Below, piece after piece: positions 6,181 to 12,877 of a stretch of 15,059 bases of DNA. The notes under the pieces were generated by a model that did no database searches, was not told the origin of the DNA, and saw only the letters and a list, made by a program, of their open reading frames with translations. The number at the start of each line of letters is the position of its first letter. The stretch's first letter is position 1. The stretch spans positions 1-15,059 of the forward strand of contig JAHHQU010000052.1 of assembly GCA_020026225.1 (NCBI GenBank). Direction: 5' to 3'. A program made the translations under genes and the position numbers. Origin of the DNA: Phocaeicola sp. (GTDB taxonomy: Bacteria > Bacteroidota > Bacteroidia > Bacteroidales > Bacteroidaceae).

Positions 6181-8127
6181 TTATTTCAGAATGATTTCCT
6201 TAATGATAGGCCAACAAGTATGAGGTCCGGTTATTTGAATTTTTACAGCTTTCAGCGGTTTGGCTTCAAATCCGGCTTCTGCTTCTCCTAAATCATTGAA
6301 TGATGCAATTTTTTCGAAGTTTTCTCCGTCCTCGCTGATTAATAAGTCAGCTTTGGTAATGTAATCTTTGGAATCTCCAGTAATGACTTTCACTTCCTTT
6401 ACAGGGAGCGGCTCACCTAGAATAACGGTGAAATAATGTCCCTTGTCAATTGTGGTGCCTCCCCAGTAGAACGAGTTGGATTTTCCATCGAAAGCATATT
6501 CTTTGTGATAAGGACTATTCTCCGGAATGTTCGTGTCGATGGTGGCATTACGTACCATAGCCGGCTTTTCTTCGGTAGGTTTGAATTCTTTTTCATTTAA
6601 GGCATCGTCCTCGTAGTAATTGATGTCCAATTCCTTCATGACGGGATAGAAATGGGTAATGCGTTGATAGAAATCATCCCAGTTCCTTTGATCTTCGCGA
6701 GACCATAGAACTTCGGCGAGGGCACATATACGTGGAAATAACATCCATTCCACACGATCTTGAGTTGTGACACGTTCGGTCCATAAAGCTCCTTGTCCTC
6801 CAATGACTAAAGCACGTTGCTCTGGAGTAACATCTGTTGGCAGCGGATTCCATTCATAAACTTTTCGGGTTGAGTTCCCTGCATATCCCCAATCGTAATA
6901 ACATCCGTGTTGTGGGCACATAATCATAGGAATGCCACGTTCAAAAGCCGCTTTTTGTTGCTTGATGCCATCTTCTCTCCAGATGGTTAGCAGGTCGTTG
7001 GGAGTTGCGGCATGGCGCTCATCGATTTCGTCCCATCCAATCATCGTTTTCCCTTTCGATTGAATCAGTTCACTCATCTTACGGGTGAAATAGTCTTGAA
7101 GTTCGCCCCAGTTCTTCATCTTTTCACGTTTGAACAACGCTTTACATTTAGGACATTTCTCCCAAATCTTTGTAGGCACTTCATCTCCTCCGAAGTGGAT
7201 GTATTTGGAAGGAAATATTTCAGCCAATGCATCGACGATGTCTTCGGCAAATTCATAAACCTTGGGATTCCCTATGCAAATCATATTCTCATTTGCTCTT
7301 TTCCGGTCGGCCCAACTTCTTTCTTCTGGATACGTTTCAAACGTACCGCCGTTACAAGACAGTTCTGGAAGAGCGGCCAATAATGCGGTCGCATGTCCTG
7401 GAAGGTCGATTTCTGGAATGATTTCTACACCTTTAGCTTGGGCATAGCTTACAACCTCCTTCAAATCTTCTTTGGTATAGAACTTACCTGACAGTTTGGG
7501 AAAATCATGGTAGTAGGTTCCTGCTTCGGTAAGTGACGGATACTTATCGATAGCCAAGCGCCATCCTTGATTGTCGGTCAGATGCAGGTGTAAAGTGTTC
7601 AATTTGAAAAAAGCGATGTGGTCGATCGTTTCTTTCAATTCTTTGACAGTCCAAAAATGACGCGAACAATCTAACATCAGTCCTCTGTATTTGAAAGTTG
7701 GTTTGTCTGTGATGGCAAGTAGAGGAAGCTTGTTGCTTTTTGCAGTTAGAATCAGCTGATACAGTGAAGTAAGACCGTGAGCGGCACCTTGTAAATCGGC
7801 AGCCGTGATACGAATCGTTTCTTCTTCAATGGTTAGAGTATAGGCTTCTGGAGAAAGTGAATTGTCCTTTTGGATGATGAAGTTGCTTTCCGGACATAAA
7901 GCCAACGAAAGGTTTGTCGTTTTTTTCATGTCAACCATAAAAGAACGACTTAACACTTCCCATTCGTCAGGAATGCTGATGGTTTGTAATTTGTAGAGCG
8001 GAAAATACCCGTTAAAAATTTCTACATTTTCGGCGGCTGGTATCAGCTCAATCTTGTCGACTAGCTTAGTTTGGCATCCACTTATTATCCAAGTAAGGAC
8101 AGAGGCTAGAAGAATAATTTTTTTCAT
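6181..8127 (-). CDS. GH20 beta-N-acetylhexosaminidase lipoprotein with C-terminal discoidin-like domain
   Basis: An exo-acting beta-hexosaminidase that would remove terminal beta-GlcNAc or GalNAc from glycans by substrate-assisted catalysis. The start at 8127 is chosen because it gives a lipoprotein signal peptide, MKKIILLASVLTWIISGC, with the lipid-anchored Cys at 18; an upstream in-frame ATG at 8178 would bury it. The 648-residue protein has a GH20 N-terminal domain (about 22-140), a catalytic barrel (about 145-500) with the Asp-Glu pair in HFGGDE (D315, E316), LHLHLTDNQGWR (179-190) and PEIDLPGH (238-245), and a C-terminal beta-sandwich resembling F5/8 type C modules (about 525-648). A CPKC pair follows the active site at 325-328. 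Residues after Cys18 (QTKLV) lack the acidic surface-export signal, so a periplasmic location is favoured. It is the second gene of a two-gene unit. Confidence 0.92.
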   Translation of the reverse strand: MKKIILLASVLTWIISGCQTKLVDKIELIPAAENVEIFNGYFPLYKLQTISIPDEWEVLSRSFMVDMKKTTNLSLALCPESNFIIQKDNSLSPEAYTLTIEEETIRITAADLQGAAHGLTSLYQLILTAKSNKLPLLAITDKPTFKYRGLMLDCSRHFWTVKELKETIDHIAFFKLNTLHLHLTDNQGWRLAIDKYPSLTEAGTYYHDFPKLSGKFYTKEDLKEVVSYAQAKGVEIIPEIDLPGHATALLAALPELSCNGGTFETYPEERSWADRKRANENMICIGNPKVYEFAEDIVDALAEIFPSKYIHFGGDEVPTKIWEKCPKCKALFKREKMKNWGELQDYFTRKMSELIQSKGKTMIGWDEIDERHAATPNDLLTIWREDGIKQQKAAFERGIPMIMCPQHGCYYDWGYAGNSTRKVYEWNPLPTDVTPEQRALVIGGQGALWTERVTTQDRVEWMLFPRICALAEVLWSREDQRNWDDFYQRITHFYPVMKELDINYYEDDALNEKEFKPTEEKPAMVRNATIDTNIPENSPYHKEYAFDGKSNSFYWGGTTIDKGHYFTVILGEPLPVKEVKVITGDSKDYITKADLLISEDGENFEKIASFNDLGEAEAGFEAKPLKAVKIQITGPHTCWPIIKEIILK

Positions 8128-8163
8128 TTTAGGTATTGGTTCGGTTTTATTATATAGTGCAGA

Positions 8164-8187
8164 AGAGCCTGATTGCATTCAGGCTCT
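8164..8187. other. Perfect hairpin between the two GH20 genes
   Basis: A 9-bp perfect inverted repeat (8164-8172 with 8179-8187) with a 6-nt loop lies in the 69-bp gap after the upstream GH20 stop. Without a T tract after it in the transcribed direction it is a poor terminator. It could be an mRNA stability or processing element that sets the ratio of the two products. The role is inferred. Confidence 0.5.
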
Positions 8188-8196
8188 AGAATTAGG

Positions 8197-10053
8197 TTAG
8201 TTCTCTTTGGGAGAGTTCCATGTAGCTTCACTGACGGGACTTGGCAACTGATTGTTTCGTATGGCTATGGCTTTCACCTGTGTTCCGTCTGCTACTTTAA
8301 AAGGCTTTTTGTAGCACGGGGAAGCCGTTGTCGGGGTTGTCCCATCCGTTGTGTAAAAGATTGGCACCTTGTCAAACGTTGTCAGTGAGACCGTTGCATG
8401 CTGGCTCTCTTCAACAGGGTTGAAGTGAATCGACGCTTCATAAATATCTTGTTTGTAGTTGTATTCATGAGCGGTATATAAGTCCAATTGATGTTGCAGG
8501 CGTTGGGTAAACGCGTCCAAGTCTTTTTGGGAAGGATCTGTCCATTGCAATTCACATAGAGCGGCTATGCGTGGCATCATCTGCCATTCCATCTTTACGC
8601 TGTCTTTAGTCCATTCTGTCCAGATACATCCTTGAACGCCGATAATATTCTTTTGGTCGGCTTCCGACAGACCTTGGGGAACAGGGGTATAGTTGTATAC
8701 TCGTGCAATGCTGTTCAGTCCTCTCAGCTCATTCCAGCGTGGATTGCTGAAATACAGATGGCTGATAGGGCAGGTGATGGTTTTGTGCTGTAGTTTGGCT
8801 GAACGGGAAGTCGCTTCGGGAGATGTCCAAGCCATGACAGTAGAAGACTTGGTAGGGTTTCCTTCCAAAATTTCATCCCATCCCATCATCTTTCGGCCGC
8901 GGGAGGTAATCACCTTTTCCACTTCTCCCATAAAATAGGCCTGAAGTTGATTTTCTTTGGTATGTTTAGGAGTTGTCTTCAGGTGAAGTTCTCGAATTTT
9001 TGCTTGGCATTTCGGGCATTTCTCCCAACGAATTTTCGGACATTCATCTCCTCCTATATGAATATATTCAGAAGGGAAAATGTCCATAATTTCGTTCAGC
9101 ACATCTTTTGCAAATTGTAAGGTCTTTTCATTGCCAGCACATAAAACCTCGTCAAAAACACCGAAGCAGGTAGGTATTTCGTAAGGTCCTCCTGTACAGC
9201 CTAATTCGGGGTAGGAGGCCAGTGCTGCCATCATGTGTCCAGGCATATCAATTTCTGGAATTACGGTAATGAATCGTTCGGCGGCATAACGAACGATTTC
9301 TTTCGCTTCTTCTTGGGTGTAAAAACCGCTTACTGGAATTCCGTCTCTTTCTTCTTCTCCAGCTTTTATAATGGTTTCTTTACGATAAGAGCCTATCTCT
9401 GTCAGTTTGGGATATTTCTTGATTTCAATGCGCCATCCTTGGTCTTCAGAAAGATGCCAGTGGAAGTAGTTGATGTTATGCAGCGCCAGCATGTCAATAA
9501 TTTCCTTTATGTAATCTACACTGAAGAAGTGGCGGCATACGTCGACCATAAAACCACGGTAGCCGAAGTGAGGATAGTCTTTTATACTTCCTGCAGGAAG
9601 GGAGACTGAGGCTTTTCCTTCGGTGACAGGTAAGGCTTTATGAATGGTTTGGATTCCGTAGAATACGCCTGCTTCCGTAGCACCTCGTAGAATGATTTCA
9701 TCGGAATTGATGTCTAGTTGGTAACCTTCCTTTTGTGGTATGTTGTTGTCTATAAGCAGACGAATGCAGTTTTGTGTGGCTTGTGTAGCTACTTGTACTT
9801 GAGTCCCGGTAACTTCTTTGATGTAGGAAGCTAAAAAGTGGGCGGTTCGTTCCATTTTTTCATTTCCTTTAGGAAAACAAATTGTAGTGGGCTCATTGAT
9901 GATGAAGGGTCTCTGACCAACTGTTTCTGAGATTTCTTTAGGTAATGGAATGACGTGCCAATCACCTTGTGTTGGTTCAGGTGAACTACAGGCTGTCAGA
10001 CTTCCGAGCAGTAAGAATGCAGCTGCAAATTTTGTAAAAGTTGTATTTTTCAT
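8197..10053 (-). CDS. GH20 beta-N-acetylhexosaminidase lipoprotein with chitobiase-type C-terminal domain
   Basis: A second family 20 beta-hexosaminidase, paralogous to the gene that follows it. The start at 10053 gives a lipoprotein signal, MKNTTFTKFAAAFLLLGSLTAC, with the anchor Cys at 22; the open frame extends to 10095 but that start would precede the signal peptide with charged residues. The 618-residue protein has a GH20 N-terminal domain (about 30-155), a catalytic barrel (about 160-520) with HIGGDE (D336, E337), FHWHLSEDQGWRIE (197-210) and PEIDMPGH (266-273), and a C-terminal CHB_HEX_C_1-like beta domain (about 540-612) recognised by IFYTTDGTTPT and VKAIAIRN. CPKC at 346-349 sits just after the active site, as in its paralogue. 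No acidic surface-export signal follows Cys22. It leads the minus-strand pair, 69 bp ahead of the next gene. Confidence 0.93.
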   Translation of the reverse strand: MKNTTFTKFAAAFLLLGSLTACSSPEPTQGDWHVIPLPKEISETVGQRPFIINEPTTICFPKGNEKMERTAHFLASYIKEVTGTQVQVATQATQNCIRLLIDNNIPQKEGYQLDINSDEIILRGATEAGVFYGIQTIHKALPVTEGKASVSLPAGSIKDYPHFGYRGFMVDVCRHFFSVDYIKEIIDMLALHNINYFHWHLSEDQGWRIEIKKYPKLTEIGSYRKETIIKAGEEERDGIPVSGFYTQEEAKEIVRYAAERFITVIPEIDMPGHMMAALASYPELGCTGGPYEIPTCFGVFDEVLCAGNEKTLQFAKDVLNEIMDIFPSEYIHIGGDECPKIRWEKCPKCQAKIRELHLKTTPKHTKENQLQAYFMGEVEKVITSRGRKMMGWDEILEGNPTKSSTVMAWTSPEATSRSAKLQHKTITCPISHLYFSNPRWNELRGLNSIARVYNYTPVPQGLSEADQKNIIGVQGCIWTEWTKDSVKMEWQMMPRIAALCELQWTDPSQKDLDAFTQRLQHQLDLYTAHEYNYKQDIYEASIHFNPVEESQHATVSLTTFDKVPIFYTTDGTTPTTASPCYKKPFKVADGTQVKAIAIRNNQLPSPVSEATWNSPKEN

Positions 10054-10076
10054 AAATCTAGAATGTTTTTCTTCTG

Positions 10077-10084
10077 CAAAAATA
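10077..10084 (-). promoter_or_regulatory. Candidate -7 box for the GH20 operon
   Basis: The minus strand reads TATTTTTG, matching TAnnTTTG. It lies 24 bp before the chosen ATG at 10053, giving a short leader. This placement also argues against the earlier in-frame ATG at 10095, which would sit upstream of the promoter. No -33 element is obvious. Confidence 0.4.
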
Positions 10085-10235
10085 ATGAATATCATATAGC
10101 TAATTCGCTTTTTTGTAAAATAATGAAAGAAAAGTTGCTTGGCTCTTTGATGGAAAGCAAGCTGTTGGGGTAATCTGTATTGATTTGTATGCGTTTATTG
10201 CTTCCGCAAAAGTGCGTGGAATATTGAGAAATTTG

Positions 10236-10243
10236 TATCTTTA
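10236..10243 (+). promoter_or_regulatory. Possible -7 box for the FAD oxidoreductase
   Basis: TATCTTTA matches seven of eight positions of the arrangement TAnnTTTG (last base differs). It would give a start near 10250 and a leader of about 140 nt before the ATG at 10394. No -33 element is seen, so this is weak. Confidence 0.3.
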
Positions 10244-10393
10244 CAACAGATTAAGAATGCACTTCGTGTTGCAGTGGGGAATCCTATATTCTTCCTGGCC
10301 AATGGGTATTCCTTTGAGGGGCGGTTCGCTTTTGCCTTCTCGGTAATGTATAGGATTTTTAATTTGGAGTGAAATGAATAAAAATAAAAAACT

Positions 10394-12262
10394 ATGAAGA
10401 AACATTTCTTTACAATGTGTTTGTCGCTGCTTTGTGCTGGTACTGCTTGGAGTGCCAATGTTTTAGTTGAGGCTGAAAGTTTTACGCATAAAGGTGGCTG
10501 GGTGGTCGACCAGCAGTTTATGGACCAAATGGGCTCACCTTATTTGTTGGCCCATGGTATGGGTGTACCGGTAGAAGATGCTTATACACAGGTGGCTTTC
10601 CCGGAAAAGGGTAAATATTATGTATATGTGCGTACGTACAACTGGACTGCTCCTTGGAAGGATGGAGCAGGACCCGGCAGATTTGGCTTGATAGCAGGCA
10701 AGAAGAAAGTGTCTTCCAATTTAGGAAATCAAGGAAAAGAATGGTATTGGCAGCCGGCAGGGAAAATATCTGTGAAAGAGAAAGAAATGGAAATCCGTTT
10801 GCGTGACTTTACGGGATTTGACGGCCGCTGTGATGCTCTTTATTTTACTACCGAAGAGGGGGATCTTCCTCCTCATGAAGTGGAAGCACTGAACGCTTTC
10901 CGTAAAAAAACATTGAATCTTCCGCAGGTGGCTCCTTCGGCCGGTGAATACGATTTGGTAGTTGTCGGTGGGGGCGTGGCTGGTCTGAGTGCCGCAGTTT
11001 CTGCTGCCCGTCTCGGCTGCAAGGTGGCTTTGGTTCATGACCGTCCGGTTTTGGGTGGAAACAATAGTTCGGAAGTGCGTGTGCATTTAGGGGGACGCAT
11101 AGAATCCGGCCCTTACAAGGAATTGGGCAATCTTCAGAAAGAATTCGGTCCGTTGCGGGGTGGTAATGCCCAACCGGGAGACTTTTATGAGGATTGGAAG
11201 AAAATGGAAATGGTAGCCCGTGAAAAGAACATTGCCTTGTTTGCTAATTATCATGCCATTCAGGTAGAAATGGCCGGTCGTCGCATCGTTTCCATTACCG
11301 CCAAAAACAATGAGAATAGTAAAGAACTGAAGTTCCACGCTCCGGTTTTTGCTGATTGTACCGGAGATGGTTCCATCGGCTTCTGGGCAGGTGCCGATTA
11401 TCGCATGGGTCGTGAAAGCCGCGAGGAGTTTGGTGAAAATACCGCCCCCGAAGTAGCCGACAAGATGACGATGGGAGCCTCTGTTCAGTGGTACTCGGTA
11501 GAAGATAAGAAAGCATCTTCTTTCCCGGAATTCAGTTATGGGGTTGATTTCAATGAAAAGAATTTTGAATCAGTGACCATGGGTGAATGGACTTGGGAAA
11601 CCGGAATGAATTACGACCAGATCAATCAATTTGAACGCATCCGTGATTACGGGTTGCTGGTAGTGTATTCCAACTGGAGTTTCTTGAAGAACCATTTCAA
11701 CGACAAAGAAGGCAAGTATAAGAACCGTCGTTTGGATTGGGTAGCTTATGTTTCCGGTAAACGTGAATCTCGTCGTTTGATGGGCGATTATGTGTTGAAA
11801 GAAGATGACTTGCGCAAATATGTATTCCATGAAGATGGAACTGCTGCCACTACTTGGACCATTGACCTTCATTATCCGAGTAAAGAGAATACCAAAAATT
11901 TCCCTGGCAATGAATTCAAATCCATTTCAACGCATATCCGTATTCATCCGTATCCTATACCGTATCGGTGTTTGTATTCGCGTAACGTGGACAACTTGTT
12001 TATGGCCGGACGTAATATCAGTGTGACTCATGTAGCATTGGGTACCGTGCGTGTCATGCGTACTACCGGCATGATGGGAGAGGTAGTAGGTATGGCTGCC
12101 AAAATTTGTAAGGACCATCGGGTAGTGCCTCGTGCGGTTTACCAGAACTATTTGCCGGAACTGAAAGCATTGATGAAAGAGGGAGTAGGCAAGAAGGGCC
12201 TTCCCAACAATCAGCAATATAATCAAGGAGGAACGTTGAAAGAGAAACCGGAATTTTATTGA
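10394..12262 (+). CDS. Exported FAD-dependent oxidoreductase with N-terminal carbohydrate-binding-like domain
   Basis: A 622-residue protein of the FAD_oxidored (PF12831-like) group; its substrate is unknown. Residues 1-20 form a Sec-type signal peptide (MKKHFFTMCLSLLCAGTAWS) with no twin arginine and no lipobox. Residues about 22-155 look like a beta-sandwich module of the kind found in CBM35/CBM6-like or golvesin-like domains (VLVEAESF, YYVYVRTYNW). The FAD Rossmann motif VVVGGGVAGLSAA is at 189-201 (G192, G194, G197), followed by GGNNSSEVRVHLGG (221-234) and FADCTGDGSIGFWAGADYR (319-337). The C-terminal cofactor block NLFMAGRNISVTHVALGTV is at 534-552. It diverges from two GH20 lipoproteins and is followed by its own terminator. 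The context suggests a periplasmic enzyme acting on a glycan or glycoside, but this is inference. Confidence 0.85.
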   Translation: MKKHFFTMCLSLLCAGTAWSANVLVEAESFTHKGGWVVDQQFMDQMGSPYLLAHGMGVPVEDAYTQVAFPEKGKYYVYVRTYNWTAPWKDGAGPGRFGLIAGKKKVSSNLGNQGKEWYWQPAGKISVKEKEMEIRLRDFTGFDGRCDALYFTTEEGDLPPHEVEALNAFRKKTLNLPQVAPSAGEYDLVVVGGGVAGLSAAVSAARLGCKVALVHDRPVLGGNNSSEVRVHLGGRIESGPYKELGNLQKEFGPLRGGNAQPGDFYEDWKKMEMVAREKNIALFANYHAIQVEMAGRRIVSITAKNNENSKELKFHAPVFADCTGDGSIGFWAGADYRMGRESREEFGENTAPEVADKMTMGASVQWYSVEDKKASSFPEFSYGVDFNEKNFESVTMGEWTWETGMNYDQINQFERIRDYGLLVVYSNWSFLKNHFNDKEGKYKNRRLDWVAYVSGKRESRRLMGDYVLKEDDLRKYVFHEDGTAATTWTIDLHYPSKENTKNFPGNEFKSISTHIRIHPYPIPYRCLYSRNVDNLFMAGRNISVTHVALGTVRVMRTTGMMGEVVGMAAKICKDHRVVPRAVYQNYLPELKALMKEGVGKKGLPNNQQYNQGGTLKEKPEFY

Positions 12263-12296
12263 TTGCACTGAATTTGAATCGTTTTGTATTGGATGT

Positions 12297-12344
12297 ATCC
12301 CTAATCCGACGGATTGGTGTCCCTTGGGTTAGGGATTTATTTTA
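12297..12344 (+). terminator. Probable terminator after the FAD oxidoreductase
   Basis: An inverted repeat of 8 Watson-Crick pairs (12297-12304 with 12329-12336), extendable by three inner pairs including one G-T, is followed by the T-rich run TTATTTTAT. It starts 34 bp after the stop codon. The long loop can form an additional small hairpin (12303-12315). Confidence 0.7.
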
Positions 12345-12388
12345 TACTGTTTGGGAGGGCGTGTTGTCTCTGTTTCTTCAAAGAAATC

Positions 12389-12405
12389 ATCCTGTTATTC
12401 AGGAT
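12389..12405. other. Small dyad upstream of the blaI promoter
   Basis: A perfect 6-bp inverted repeat (ATCCTG with CAGGAT) with a 5-nt spacer lies immediately before the candidate -7 box. It could be a protein-binding site, but is short enough to be chance. Confidence 0.3.
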
Positions 12406-12409
12406 TTAG

Positions 12410-12417
12410 TATCTTTT
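12410..12417 (+). promoter_or_regulatory. Candidate -7 box for blaI-M56
   Basis: TATCTTTT matches seven of eight positions of TAnnTTTG arrangement (last base differs). Transcription would start near 12424, leaving a leader of about 67 nt that contains the repeated TAACTA half-sites. No clear -33 element is present. Confidence 0.35.
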
Positions 12418-12486
12418 AACTATAAAAAATAGGTTTATAACTAATTGTTTTAGTTATTTGTGGTATGACAAAGCATAAATAACTAA
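12417..12486. promoter_or_regulatory. Candidate BlaI operator: TAACTA half-sites phased at 21 bp
   Basis: TAACTA occurs at 12417, 12438 and 12480, spacings of 21 and 42 bp. The last two are part of the longer ATAACTAA (12437-12444 and 12479-12486), and an inverted copy TTAGTTAT lies at 12450-12457, making an 8-bp dyad with a 5-bp spacer. The first site overlaps the candidate -7 box and the last ends 4 bp before the blaI ATG. BlaI-family repressors bind dyads at their own promoters, so autoregulation is a reasonable inference. Confidence 0.45.
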
Positions 12487-12490
12487 GAAT

Positions 12491-12856
12491 ATGAAGAAGC
12501 TATCGCCGAAAGAAGAACAGGTTATGGAAATCCTATGGGATCATGGCCCGTTGTTTGTGAGAGAAATGTTGGAGTATTATGAAGAACCCCGTCCCCATTT
12601 CAATACCGTGTCAACGGTAGTGCGTATGCTGGAAGAAGAAGGATACGTCAACCATAAAACTTTTGGGCGGAACCATCAGTATGAGGCTGCCATTTCTCGT
12701 GACAAGTTCAAGAAGAAAACCTTGAAGGGAGTGATTAAAAAATATTTTGACAATTCTTGCTTGAGGGTCGTTTCTACCTTGGTGAAAGAAGAAGAAATTT
12801 CTCTGGATGAGTTGAAGGAACTGATCCGAGAGGTGGAAGAAGGAAAAAAACAGTAA
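12491..12856 (+). CDS. BlaI/MecI/CopY family transcriptional repressor
   Basis: A 121-residue DNA-binding repressor of the penicillinase-repressor family, which dimerises, represses its own operon and is inactivated when a partner M56 metalloprotease responds to a signal. The N-terminal winged helix is clear: LSPKEEQVMEILWDHGPLFV (4-23), a recognition-helix region FNTVSTVVRMLEEEGYV (37-53) and a wing HKTFGRNHQYEA (55-66). The C-terminal half (about 70-117) is helical and charged, as expected for dimerisation. The M56 gene begins 21 bp after its stop, the standard repressor/antirepressor pairing. Candidate operator repeats precede it. No beta-lactamase is in the window, so the regulon is unknown and the name blaI would be misleading about function. 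Confidence 0.93.
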   Translation: MKKLSPKEEQVMEILWDHGPLFVREMLEYYEEPRPHFNTVSTVVRMLEEEGYVNHKTFGRNHQYEAAISRDKFKKKTLKGVIKKYFDNSCLRVVSTLVKEEEISLDELKELIREVEEGKKQ

Positions 12857-12877
12857 ACTTGATATCCTGCTGGTATT

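Larger units (their letters stand above)
10054..10393. other. 340-bp divergent intergenic region
   Basis: No convincing gene is seen between the GH20 operon (leftward) and the oxidoreductase (rightward). The left part is AT-rich and holds a candidate -7 box for the GH20 genes at 10077-10084. The right part holds a near-match -7 box at 10236-10243 and a leader of about 140 nt with a 9-bp inverted repeat (10280-10288 with 10349-10357). An open frame on the minus strand at 10195-10458 overlaps the start of the oxidoreductase gene antisense and looks spurious. Confidence 0.6.

Noticed and set aside
10195..10458. An 87-codon minus-strand frame covering the leader and start of the FAD oxidoreductase gene.
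   Set aside because: It is antisense to a clear signal-peptide coding region and its composition is unlike a conserved protein; noncoding leader is the better explanation.
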